64,000 nucleotides of DNA, taken from Nymphalis io (taxonomy: Eukaryota > Arthropoda > Insecta > Lepidoptera > Nymphalidae). Location: NCBI RefSeq assembly GCF_905147045.1, contig NC_065914.1, positions 1,116,001-1,180,000 of the forward strand. The letters are read 5' to 3'. Shown one piece after another: positions 46,095-57,799 of the stretch. Position numbers and translations under genes: made by a program. Positions within the stretch are counted from its first letter, which is position 1; every line of letters begins with the position of its first letter. The notes beneath the pieces were generated by a model. It was not told where the DNA came from, ran no database searches, and was given only the letters and a program-made list of their open reading frames with translations.

Positions 46095-46290
46095 TTTTCC
46101 ATGACTTTATTCCACGCTGCTCCAATGCGGGTTGGTGGTCACACATGTGGAAATTTCAGTGAAATTGAACACGTGCATTTCTTCACCATGTTTTTCTTCA
46201 CCGTCAAGCACGATGAAAACACATATTGAGCACATTAAAATTCAATAGGGCTTGACTGGATTCGAAACCGCGTCCATCCGGTTTGAATTC
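46095..46290 (-). mobile_element. Metulj-like SINE, old and diverged
   Basis: 'ccacgctgctccaatgcgggttgg', 'tcagtgaaattgaacac' and 'ttcaccgtcaagcacgatga' are recognisable. The tRNA-like end is decayed. Confidence 0.65.
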
Positions 46291-48200
46291 ACGATAAAAG
46301 TAGGTATACTGCAGCGAGTTACAACGTGGACAGTATAGCAGCCTTCATGACCAAAAAACATATATGGGTCGAATGATCAAGCAATATGGAAGTCCATTCA
46401 TCTCAGACATACTAAAATCCATTTCTATATATGTGATATATATAGTTATATATAAATGTTTATGTTTATGACATCGAGGAATCAGCGAATGAATTGTCCG
46501 TTTGCATATTTCTCGGAACCGTTTAAATGTACGTAACACAAACACACATACGAGTATTGAATTCTATGGCGTACATGTGTGTGTCCATTGTAAGTTTGTC
46601 GGTGATCGTGTAACTCCTAAATAAATTGAGCGATGGATTATTTATATTTATATATTTATGTATTATGTATTCTAGCTTCTAGCTACTTTCTACTAGCTCG
46701 CGTGTGATGGGAGGGAGCAGCAAAGACATAAATAACTGAAAAATACTAAGCCGATAAACATAAAACTTATACCAGAAGATGCAGCGCGTTTCGGAGAAGG
46801 GTTCAATATTTAATATATTTTTTTGAATAGTTGCACTAATTTCACTATTAACATTATACATTTTAGAAAATCCGCAGTATTAAAAATTCAGACATTGAAA
46901 CCATTATGAGAAGATTTATTAAAATTTCATAGAAATTTAAACAATTTCAGTTTTTTAATACTCGTTAACATGAAAAGCACTTACAAAATAATCATTAAAA
47001 AGTATAAATGCACTATTTAAGAAAAATCTATATTAGGCTTAAACTAGACTAGGCTAACTGAGAGTTCGAGCGTTAGATGACGTCATAATCGATTTCGAGC
47101 GTCAGATGACTTTAGCTATTCACCAGAAGATTTGTTATTACAAGTGCGTTAATGTGTGCGTGAGATCGGTACATGAGCTTACACAACACATCAATTCTTG
47201 TAAGTACCTTGGCACTCATCTTTTTATTTTTGACATTATATTACATATATACATCATACGTCATCAACCCTGCGTCGTCCACTGCTATACATAGGCTTTT
47301 TCAATGGCACGCCACTGAGCTCGATCCTCAGCTCTCAACCTCCAATTAGTTTATTTATTAGCTCAATAATTGACGCAAAACCGCAAATAAAGATATCCCA
47401 CAACATGAAAAGAATGAAAATAATTGCGAAGCTTTTAAAATCAGTTGTTGTTTGTATTTACAATTGCTTAAAAAAAAATGTACTTAATTATTATGTGAAC
47501 GGACCAATTGTTCCGATTCGTACCGTCCATCAATGCGCACGCGCAATGTAACGGTATAATAACCGTGTCAAATCATTGATACAACACATACGTATATGTA
47601 ATGTTTGTTCGGAGAAAAAATATTCTTATTTGATAAGACGGATCCCACTGTTTGGGTTTACTCGACTGCGACGATAAAATGAGTAATGCTTTGCTAATAT
47701 GTTATAAATCAGCAATAGTTATTGTTAATCAAAAAAGTTTCATCGTGGATGTGTTTTTTTAGATATTTAGTATTTATCCTGGATCTAATCTGGGTAGGTG
47801 CCACCCCTGTATCAATTATTTATCTTAATAGCAATAAATAGTAATTATATCTGTGTTCCTGTTTGAAGGGTCAGTGAGCCAGTGTCACACGGACAAGGGA
47901 CTTAAAATATTGATACAAAAGACGGTGTGTGAGCAGCATGGGAGCAGTGGTTAGAGCATGTTTAACGAAAGATTGCGAGTTCAAATCCGGGTAAGGAACA
48001 TTCCGTTTTTATATTGTTCGTTTTGTATTTGTATTTTTAATTCATCTCGTTCATTGGAGCCTGGATCATCGTCGAGGGAGATATTCAACCTCAACAGTGC
48101 AAAGTTTACACGTTTATTATATTTTTAAATACATAAGTTGCTATGTTTGTATGCTTTACACTTTGTGAAATATTTTCTTTGTATTATTTTCAATAGGGGA
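46291..48200. other. non-coding DNA with scattered repeat remnants
   Basis: RTE-3'-UTR-like scrap at about 47265-47345 ('cgtcgtccactgctatacataggc'), family B remnant at 47785-47910, diverged Metulj-like head at about 47940-48075. No exon is seen. Confidence 0.4.
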
Positions 48201-48205
48201 ACTGT

Positions 48206-48266
48206 CCTCAAAAAGAGGAGAGGAGGCCTTTAGCCCAGCAGTGGGACATTCACAGGCTGTTACGGA
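48206..48266 (+). mobile_element. 3' end of a Metulj-like SINE
   Basis: Only the last roughly 60 bp ('ctcctcaaaaagaggagagg' to 'cacaggctgttacgg') are present, a strongly 5'-truncated insertion. The sequence equals the tail of the 40968 copy. Confidence 0.85.
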
Positions 48267-48267
48267 G

Positions 48268-48453
48268 GGGAACTGTTCTATTCTGTATGAATCACTTCAT
48301 CACTGACCCGTGAAATGTTGACAATCGACTTATGGTGATATACTATATTAATGCGTATATTACAGAAATGTTATGATTATAAGGGTCAATATCGCATATT
48401 ACTTTCTGACATTTCACGACCGTGTTCTACGATGAGTTTTGAGTACAGAATAT
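48268..48453. mobile_element. MITE family M
   Basis: 'ctgttctattctgtatgaatcacttc', 'gtgaaatgttgacaatcgac' and 'cacgaccgtgttctacgatgag' to 'gagtacagaat'. Confidence 0.78.
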
Positions 48454-48569
48454 CCCCTAAGCCCTATATAATTTTTTAAGTGGGATATCCCCTAAATATC
48501 CCACTTAAAAAACAGTGAAACTATTTTTTTTCTAGTACTTAATGTTGTCACGGAGTTCTCGTGTGTACG

Positions 48570-48862
48570 GGGTTCTTTTTTTTTTATATAGAATAGGAAG
48601 GTGCATATGGGCCACCTGATGGTAAGTGGTCACCAAACGCCCTTAGACATTGGCATTGTAAGAAATGTCAACCATCGCTTATAGCCAATGCGCCACCAAC
48701 TTTGGGAACTAAGATTTTATGTCCCTTGTGCCTGTAATTACACTGGCTCACTCACCCTTCAAACCGGAACACAACAATATCAAGTATTGCTGTTTTGCGG
48801 TAGAATATCTGATGAGTGGGTGGTACCTACCCAGACGAGCTTGCACAAAGCCCTACCACCAG
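48570..48862 (-). mobile_element. family B retroposon, young copy
   Basis: A T-run then 'tatagaataggaaggtgcatatggg' to 'acaaagccctaccaccagt'. Nearly identical to the inner copy at 37569 and to 56510. Confidence 0.9.
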
Positions 48863-49704
48863 TTCGTTCGTTCGTTCCACCAAGACCGTTTCATTAATAA
48901 AACAATGAATGCCGTTTCGATAACCATAATTTATTTTATAAACCGGTTAGATTAGGTGAAATAAATACAATATTTTAATAAAAATTAAAATACTGAAAAA
49001 TTAAAATTGATAGGGTTAATAATAATGTTTCAAAAATATTAAATAAATACGGTTTATTTAAAGCAATATCGCATTTCAAACCACCAGTTGATAAGTCGTG
49101 CCAGGATGGATCCCAAGTATAATATTACGATATATATGTATAAGACAGTTCAACAGGAAATTAAATGCAAGCGCTTCGCAGTTCGCTGCGTGTCTGTTAC
49201 GTCTTGTGTTATACGACCAGTTCACAATGATATGTTTGTATTCTCTAACTTCGGGAGGGTAACCTCTGTATTGTTCATGGTTTTCTTAACAAGTTTTACT
49301 TAGTGGAGCTCTGTGCATTTGGCTAGCTAGGCATCACCTACTCATCAGATATTTTATTGTCACACAGCAATAAGTGTTGTTGTGTTACGGGTTGATAAAT
49401 TATAATAAAATATAAAAAACCAGGTTTGAACCCGCAATCATTAGTTTAAATTCACGTGTCCTAACCACTGGGCCATTTCGGCTCTTAAATATAAGTGCCA
49501 CCCTAATTTAAAAACAGATGTCAGGAATTAAAATAAAACAAAGAATGTGAAGTAATTACACCGCTCGACTCTCCGTTGTCGGTTAAATCGATTATTATAG
49601 AAAGTTTGTGGTTTGAAACAGGAAATTAAACTGAGACGATTGTCGTTCTGAGATATTAACGGCATAATATATATCATACGACTTTACTTGTCTGTAGTGT
49701 ATTT

Positions 49705-49935
49705 GTTGGTGGTAGGGCTTGTGCCGGCTCATCTGTGTGGGTACTACCCACTCATCAGATATTCTACAGCCAAAGAGTTATACTTAGTATTGTTGTGTTT
49801 GAAGGGTGAGTGAGCCAGTGTAACTCCAGGCACAAGGCACGTAACATCTTCGTTCCCAATGTTGGTGGCGATATGCAATCGGCTTTGGCGATGTAAGGAG
49901 AGGTTAATATTTCTTAAACCAATATCTATAGGCCA
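49705..49935 (+). mobile_element. family B retroposon
   Basis: Sense copy from 'gttggtggtagggcttgtgcc' to 'accaatatctataggcc'. The 3' end is lost and a Metulj-like SINE sits just after it. Confidence 0.75.
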
Positions 49936-49953
49936 ATCACTTGTACAATTTAC

Positions 49954-50256
49954 CGTAACAGCCTGTGAATGTCCCACTGCTGGGCTAAAGGCCTCCTCTC
50001 CTCTTTTTGAGGAGAAGGTTTGGAGCTTATTCCACCACGCTGCTCCAATGCGGGTTGGTAGAATTCACATGTGGCAGAATTTCAGTGAAATTAGACACAT
50101 GCAGGTTTCCTCACGATGTTTTCCTTCACCGTAAAGCACGAGATGAATTATAATCACAAATTAAGCACATGAAAATTCAGTGGTGCTTGCCCGGGATTGA
50201 ACCCACGATCATCGACTAAGATTCACGCGTTCTTACCACCGGGCCATCTCGGCTTA
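49954..50256 (-). mobile_element. full-length Metulj-like SINE with target-site duplication
   Basis: Antisense copy from 'ccgtaacagcctgtgaatgtccc' to 'gggccatctcggc', flanked by 'ttgtacaattt' on both sides (at about 49942-49952 and 50258-50268). Confidence 0.9.
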
Positions 50257-50493
50257 TTGTACAATTTGCTTGTTTGCTATTCTATATTAAAAAATATACT
50301 CATATTATGTGCAATTCTGTTCGTGTGTTACTTTAATACGTCTAAGCTCAACCGATTGTAATGGAGTTTGAAACTGTGCTTTTCTTTAACCTGTATACAT
50401 TTGTATAGCATATAAATTGAAGGATTTATGATAATGAAAAATGAATGTGGATAGCGTTGTAGGGAACAAACACGATACGTCATGTCGTGATAC

Positions 50494-50755
50494 GATATGG
50501 CCCAGTGGTCAGAACGCGTGAATCTAAACAGATAGTCGTGGGTTCAAACCGAGCAACACTAAATTTTCATGTGCTTAATTTGTGATTATAATTCATCTCG
50601 TGCTCGATGGTGAAGGAAAACATCGTGAGGAAACCTGCATGTGTTTAATTTCACTGAAATTCTGCCACATGTATATTCCACCAAACCGCACTTCTCTCAA
50701 AAAGGCAGAGGAGGCCGTAGCCCAGCGGTGGGACATTCACAGGCTGTTACTGTTA
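50494..50755 (+). mobile_element. Metulj-like SINE
   Basis: 'gatatggcccagtggtcagaacgcg' through 'gtgggttcaaaccgag' to 'cacaggctgttactgttac', with a short deletion in the 3' part. Confidence 0.85.
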
Positions 50756-51122
50756 CTGTGACACGATATCGTGTCGCTTTAACGTAGGGTTTGCTTCGTA
50801 TAAAACCACAATGCGATGTCGTTTAGTGGGACGACGTTACATTGGCACGATATGGTGGCGTTGATTGTATGTGTGGGTTTAAATATATATTAATGAGTAT
50901 AAAATACGTATTATTTACTAAAGATCGATTGATGTTTATGGTAACGTCTAGTGACAATTCACTTCATACATCATTCCGGATTCGAACTCGGAACTTTATT
51001 CATACTTTATTTAGAAGTTCAATTTGGTCACACATATATATCGCTTCATTTCTTATAACTTGTTGAAAACATACGGGGATATAGTTCGGGCGGTTTTTAT
51101 AACGTTTATTTGTGTTTGTTAC

Positions 51123-51126
<4 letters not shown>

Positions 51127-51166
<40 letters not shown>

Positions 51167-51167
51167 A
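51127..51167. repeat. (TA)n / (TG)n microsatellite
   Basis: About 15 TA dinucleotides followed by about 5 TG. Likely polymorphic in length. Confidence 0.9.
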
Positions 51168-51194
51168 AGAATGCAAGTAGCCGTATATAAATTC

Positions 51195-51360
51195 ATTTGA
51201 AGTCTAAATGGTAAGTAAGTCAGTGTAACTAGAGGCTAAAGGCATATAAAATCTCAATTCTCAAGATTAGTGTCGCATTGGCGATGTAAGAAATGGTTAC
51301 TTACTACTGGAACTGTGGGAACAAAATACCATAAAGTGGCCCATTTGCCTGCGTATATTA
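51195..51360 (+). mobile_element. family B retroposon, old
   Basis: 'tttgaagtctaaatggtaag', 'agattagtgtcgcattggcgatgtaag' and 'accataaagtggcccatttgcc' (parts) mark a diverged sense copy. Confidence 0.6.
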
Positions 51361-54160
51361 TATAAAATACATAATAGACTATTATATAACATCATGTTAG
51401 TATATAAGCTCGTCACATTAAATATCACATGTACCATTTTAAGGTATTCATTCATACATATTACATGAAGGAAGCTCAATTTGAGGGTTTTAATAATATA
51501 ATAACTCGTACTGTTAGCTAGTGGTCGTGATTATCATACCTTATTTATATACTATGTGTACTGTAATGTTTGTGTATACATACGGACAAATTGATTGGCT
51601 AATAAGAAGCGTACATCATTCTCTGAAGATACCGTCACCGAACACTTGATTATAAGTCGTGATTTTGAATGGTCACCACTTGAGAATTGTAGGTTCAAAA
51701 ACGGTCCAATACCAATGTTTTTTTATAATCATCGTATTCAGAAATATCCATTAAACTACATTAAAAGTGGATAATCCTCCATAGCATGTCATGAAGCCTT
51801 ACCCAGTAGTAGTAGATAAACGCACAATCCCCTTCCACATCGCAGTCGGTACAAATCTACGGATCCTAGTTCTCCACCCACTATTTTTACTAAGCAATTA
51901 ATAACAATTAAGCTTGTAACTGTAATTGTGACTGTCCTCAATTGACAGTTCTCACGGGTCAGTCTTTCTGGTGGGATTCCTTAAGCCGTCTCCTTGTTTG
52001 ATTGAACTCGTGGTACATGTCTAGGCACAGTGTTGATTAGAGTTTAGATAAATTATTGATCACGTAATATCAAATCAAAATATTGTTATTCAAGTAGACA
52101 TATAGAAGAACCGATGTCCCAGTGGCTGGAGAACATGGGTCTTAATCGAAGACTGCGGGTTCAAACCTCGGAATTACTTTTCGTATGCTTAAGTTGTTTA
52201 TAATTGTCGTGCTCAGTGCAAGAATACATCGTAAAGAAACCTGCAAGACATGTATATGTAACCTATATTGAACCACCATGGTTCTCCTCAAAAAGAGGTC
52301 TTAGCCATACATTTTAGTGGTATCAATTACCATTGGTCTGCATAAAACGGTCTGTGTGTTTATGTTACCCACAGAATCTAATAAAAGTGTATAAGATTTA
52401 AACGAGAAAACCATTCCTTAGGGACAGTAGTCAGACAACCCTGTTATATTATGATGTCTTCATATAATTCTATTAAATAATAAAACACATTTCACATATA
52501 AAACATATTTCAAAACAACGGCTTTCTCTTTTAAATCGTAATAGTTTTATTATTATTTCAATTTGTTGGAACAGTTCTGCACAACACGGTCGAATTGATA
52601 CGTGACAATAAAAAAATGTTGAATAAAATTTAAGAAAAAAATCTCTTAAAGAAAATCGTTGGTAATGAATGAGATCGGTGCCTCAGAGAGCACGTTATAA
52701 TGTCTAATTGCCTTGGCGCTCCCTAGGATCATAAAAACAGGACGTCCTGTGACGTCAGATCATTTAAGATGGCGCACACCACTTATACGAAACAGGAAAC
52801 GCTGTCAACTGATGGTAAATAATTATAGCTAGTCGATCTATTAAATACCTTATGAGCGAACAATTGTTGACATCTTGATTGAAATTACCTGAAAATAAAT
52901 AAGTATCGTTAGTATTATTATTTTAAAAGCTATGTTTCTGTGGTTGATTAATTTATTAACTCAAGAGTGCTCGCTCGCAGTTCCGCCTGCGTTTACGTAA
53001 GAGATGTTGATGTTGGGGAGGGGTTGCTATAAAATTAGCCTATGTTCTTCCTTGGGGTTCAAGCTTGCTTCATACTAAATTTAATCAAAATCGGTTCAGT
53101 TTTTTAACCGTGAAAGCATTCGCATTAATAATATTAGTTTAGATATAAAAGTCTAAAATCTTTATTCAATATAGAAGCATTACAGTTACTTTTTGATTGT
53201 TAACATAATCATTTTTGAAAAACCTCCGACCTGAGAAGAACCGGCGGAAGAAACCAAGGTATATTAAAGTTAAAATAGAGATTTTCAAAATCAATAGAGT
53301 CAAAACTACAGGCACAAAGGATATAACGTCTTAGCTCCCAAGGTTGGTGGCGCATTGGCGATTTAAACAATGGTTAATATAATACGGCGCCAATGTCTAT
53401 CACCACACTGCCCGAATCGTACAAGACTCCGCTCCTATAGCTCCTTCACAAAAATATCGTATCACCGTCAGTCGTAAAATGAAATTAGCGCTCATTGGTC
53501 GCTTATTACTTCATCAGCTACCGACCAATTACGATTCAGTTTAAAGTCGAATTAGTTAATTTTACTTTAACGTGACGTTTCAGAAACTGAAAACTTAAAA
53601 TGGGATTAAAGTATTATTTCTTTTTAATATGTTGAGATGGAAAGGTTTTTGCTTCAGAGCCAGTACTGAGTAGCACTAGTATAGGACATAATATTGGAAA
53701 ATTAAAAGATGGATGGCAATGGTTACAACACGAGAATGTGAACCAAGAATTGCAGGTTCCAACCCGGGTATGTTCAACTTCATTTTCAGGCGCTTATGAA
53801 TTAGATACTCATGTTACATCCCATAGTACTGGATTCGAACCCCGATTCGGGTTTCCCTAATGTAATTGGTTTATCTGTCAAGAAATTCTAAGTTATAAGT
53901 TTGGGTGCGGTACAAACCCCAGAAAGCGGGACTTGAGTGAGGTATTTCTTATTGATGGCAAAAGACCAAATGGACCATGTATATGTATACATAATTTATT
54001 TAAGGTTATTATCGGATGCTAAGCCGCAATGAGCTACTTGTAAATAAATAAAACGCGTTTAACGTTAAACTTTCCCAGCATTGATGTAATGCTAAGCGAT
54101 TATTGATGGTGTTTTTATAGTCTGGGGAGAGCGTAGATTAACGTGTAGGCAATATTACTG
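51361..54160. other. non-coding DNA with old repeats
   Basis: Diverged Metulj-like copy at about 52105-52320, Helitron-like antisense fragment at about 52980-53150, family B piece at 53305-53400, and the partner of the 12120 MITE-like unit at about 53490-53590. GC-richer patch at 52640-52810 with TGACGTCA and aagatggcg. No exon is seen. Confidence 0.4.
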
Positions 54161-54268
54161 ACTGGTTGCTATGTTCGAGTTAATCTCGAAAAATAATTAT
54201 AGAATACATCCTAACAAACTAAGTGTTGAATGTTTACAGTGCATTTCACCTCGCTGCTCCAATGCGGC

Positions 54269-54362
54269 TTGGTGGGAGATTGAGATTGGATTAAAAGTTA
54301 TTACTGACTGGTTACCTAAACCTTCTCCCGGCTTTCTTAATTCAATCTCAACCTCCCACCAA
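54269..54362. repeat. inverted repeat (about 20-bp arms)
   Basis: Arms 54269-54289 and 54342-54362 pair over about 20 nt with one to two mismatches (ggtgggagattgagattg against the complement of caatctcaacctcccacc), enclosing about 52 nt. It sits within a diverged SINE-like block ('gctgctccaatgcggcttgg'). Confidence 0.8.
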
Positions 54363-55371
54363 TTTGGGATTGGGCAGATTTTTATCTCGATGCGATTTCC
54401 TACATCAACAAACACGAGATCCTTATCCTTACGAAAAGTTGGAATGCCCAGCTGTGGGATATTTATCAGCTTAAATATAATACCATACAACATAATAAAA
54501 TAAATATTGTATATGTTATATATAGAATTATTTTCCGCATAATTTTCCTCACGAACATGAAAACGCTTTTAAACTTTTACAAACACCTCCAACTAACGTT
54601 TAAACAGGAAAAACATTTAGTGGTACCTTTTTAATCCGCATGGATACTGGCTGCTGGGTAGTGGGTGTGATTCCCGGTTATGACAAATATTTTGAGGACT
54701 AGTTGGTGAAGTATTTTGGGTAATAGTTTTCACACGGCTTTTAATTATAACTTCGCACTTATAAAGTATATAATACTGATTGTATTGGAAGTTCGTTCTA
54801 TTATGTATTATATATAATATATTTTTATATTTAAGTCTGTCTGTATGTAGGGTTCATTATCGTGTTCTGGGTAAGTGAGTTTGTTCGTAAAGCTCTACAG
54901 GTCGCGTTTAATAGAAAATAGCGAACAAAATAATTTCGAAGTTAAATTTTACGGCAACCTTTGATTGAAAACTTTCTGCCGGGAGAAGGTTTCATTAAAA
55001 TTCATTAAAATTTCATTTATTACACAGAGAAAAACCTGCAACAAACTCAGTTATGAAATAAATCACTTTTATATGTATTAATTTACTACATATATATAAT
55101 AAAATTAATATATAATATAATGAAACTCAGTCATCGCGATTTATCATCAGTATGGTGACGAGTGATAACTTTTAATTCATGAAAGCTTTTAACGTGATAT
55201 TTTAATGTATTGACAGACCAAGTTATTTAATTAATTTCTATAATTAACTAAACGCGATCTTCACACGACGACGGCACATATCTTTTACATGAAGTAATTA
55301 AGTTTAGAATTTAACTTTATGATTAAATTTTAAATATTCAACTCGGCTGTGTACGTTGTATTATTAAACGT

Positions 55372-55535
55372 GACAGCCTGTGAATGCGCCACTGCTGGGC
55401 TAAGACCTCCTCTCCCTTTTTTGAGGAAAAGGTTTGGAGCTTATTCCACCACGCTGCTTCAATGCGGGTTGGAGGAATACACATATGGCAGAATTTCAGT
55501 GAAATTAGACACATGCAGGTTTCCTCACGATGTTA
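55372..55535 (-). mobile_element. Metulj-like SINE 3' half, joined to a family B scrap
   Basis: The antisense 3' half (from 'gacagcctgtgaatgcgccac' to 'tttcctcacgatgtt') is followed directly by 'acccagacgagcttgcacaaag' (about 55536-55570), the family B head in antisense. Confidence 0.8.
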
Positions 55536-56509
55536 CCCAGACGAGCTTGCACAAAGTCCTAACACCAGTAAATCGCAATCGTATTATTTTTTTAATTTTA
55601 AGATAAATCATTGTTTATTTAATATTTTAAAATACTTTAATTTTACTTCTTTTTGGCGGTAGGGTATGCGATAAGTGGTACCCAGGAGGTTTGCACTAAT
55701 GTGTACCGACCATATATACATTAAATATAAATGCAAAAATTAAAGACGCCAATATGATCTGCGTGAATAATTATTTATTACTATCTACATATATGTAAAT
55801 AACAAATGACGAAATAGTTCGTTACAATTTTCTCGTTTGTTTATCGTTTTTTTGAGAAATGAGAGCAGTTCTTTTATCAAACGTTTCATGTGTATACCTT
55901 AAATTTTTAATGATAAGAATGATCCAAATTCGACCAAAGGGCGAACACTGATACACTTAATTATACAGGGTGCAGTTGACAGCTCACGCAAGATAGCCGC
56001 TGGTTGACATTTTATAACGATATAAGCGTTAATATGATTAGCACCTAACCCGGTTAGGAAATAATTAACCTTTAATTTAAATAAATGTTTTAGTTTATGA
56101 GATATACTCGCATGCAAATAGCTTTATAATCTTCTAATGGACTGGGGATTGAAGTGTTCTAGCAATCGCGATACGTTTAGCACGCAATACTATATATGTC
56201 ATAGCTGAGTAAAACTGTTTTTTTTTTAAGTAATGTTATTGGGCGTAAATCGAAATGGTTTAGTGGTCCGATTTTGTGAATCTTAAGCGGCATCACGGGT
56301 TCAAAGTTCGATGTAATTATATTTATTCTTTGTATTGATTAATAGCCGTGCCCGTAGCTTCACCCGCGTGGAATTCAGTTTGAGTAACATTATAATAACA
56401 GCTCGGTAGAAATTTTTCTTCCGTTTGCATCACAAATACCATTATGTCGGGATTAAATCGTTTTCATATTGGAATTTGGGGTTAAATTTTCAAAAACTTA
56501 GTGCTAATT

Positions 56510-56805
56510 TTTTTTTTTTTTATAGAATAGGAAGGCGGACGAGCATATGGGCCACCTGATGGTAAGTGGTCACCAACGCTCTTAGACATTGGCATTGTAA
56601 GAAATGACAACCATCGCTTACATATCCAATGCGCCACCAACCTTGGGAACTAAGATTTTATGTCCCTTGTGCCTGTAATTACACAGGCTCACTCACCCTT
56701 CAAACCGGAACACAACAATATCAAGTACTGCTGTTTTGCGGTAGAATATCTGATGAGTGGGTGGTACCTACCCAGACGAGCTTGCACAAAGCCCTACCAC
56801 CAGTA
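56510..56805 (-). mobile_element. family B retroposon, young full-length copy
   Basis: A T-run, 'tatagaataggaaggcggacg' and onward to 'acaaagccctaccaccagtag'. The best-preserved copy in the window. Confidence 0.92.
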
Positions 56806-57159
56806 GTAGTAGTAGTAATCTTCTGTGTAATAGGAAATCTTATGCAAACTTCCAGTGTGTAGCTGTAGCTGGGCTTTGGGCCTTTGATATCTCAGTTAGT
56901 TAGTTATTCTTGTATACATATAGATAAATAAACGTCTATGTAACGTGACTCCGTCGTAAAAACTTCGTCCGACAGCAGTAATAGATTTCGTATAATTTCG
57001 TTGAGGGTGCCGTCCTGTTGCGTCAGAGCTTTAGTATCGCGTGAGATCGAAATACGCGATTTTCTTTTCTTTTTCATATTGTCGACTTAATTATAGATGT
57101 CGATCTGTTTTTAAAAAACAGCATTTGCTTTAGTAAAACGCGTCAAAATATTATATTAC

Positions 57160-57227
57160 CATAAGTCGATTGATAACATTTCACGGGTGAGTAATGAAGT
57201 GAGTTCTTACAGAATAGTACTGCTGGT
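57160..57227. mobile_element. MITE family M, single terminal repeat
   Basis: 'accataagtcgattgataacatttcacgggtgag' and 'gagttcttacagaatagtactgctgg' form one terminus only; the other end is missing. Confidence 0.75.
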
Positions 57228-57532
57228 TTAAAATTCAGTTGAAAGATTCGATCCGACCATACCTGTCATCAAAAACACGTCTATTTACCAAAAGTTTGTA
57301 CGATATAGCTTCGCATTGAACTTGCTACCTAACACAACGGAAGGGTGTGAAACCTAATGGGACCGCACCTGTCTCCACTCCTCGTAAACACGGACAAGCG
57401 TTACCAGTAATTGAATAATATTTTATATATATAGTTTGCACTGTCTCACAACAAAATGAATTAACCACGTAGCTGTTGGGCGAAGGTTGAAGATTTCTCC
57501 GATCATAGCAAACATTCAAAAATATATTTTTT

Positions 57533-57794
57533 TATCCTGGGACATTATTCACACACGGTCATCTGATCCTAAATTAAGCTTGTACCGAGCTTGTACTATG
57601 GAAACCAGACAACTGATATACTACATATACTACTTTTATTTTGTAAATACATACTTATATAGATAATAACACCCAGAGTCAGGACAAACAAACATGTTCA
57701 TGCACACAGATGTCTGTCTGTTCTGGGTGGGAATCGAACCCACAACCGTCGGCGTGAAAAGCAAGTATCTACTAACCGCACCGACCGGCCCGTC
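57533..57794 (-). mobile_element. tRNA-derived SINE, family C
   Basis: 'tatcctgggacattattcac' at the left to 'accgaccggcccgtca' at the right, with a small 'gtctgtctg' duplication. Confidence 0.85.
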
Positions 57795-57799
57795 AATTA

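Noticed and set aside
48688..48897. Repeated protein-like frame (MRHQxWELRFYVPCACNYTGS...) at 37691, 48688 and 56629
   Set aside because: It is the translation of antisense family B retroposon copies, not a gene family.
51127..51167. Tandem dinucleotide run as a regulatory or CRISPR-like repeat
   Set aside because: A simple microsatellite without spacers; no CRISPR array or cas gene is present, as expected for an animal genome.
51790..51870. Minus-strand short exon-like stretch starting MWKGIVRLSTTT before gtaagg
   Set aside because: The exit phase (two bases) does not fit the Fas3 entry, and the peptide is not a signal sequence.
54171..54503. 110-codon ORF and its antisense 98-codon ORF
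   Set aside because: They overlap completely on opposite strands over a rearranged SINE-like foldback; no protein family resemblance.
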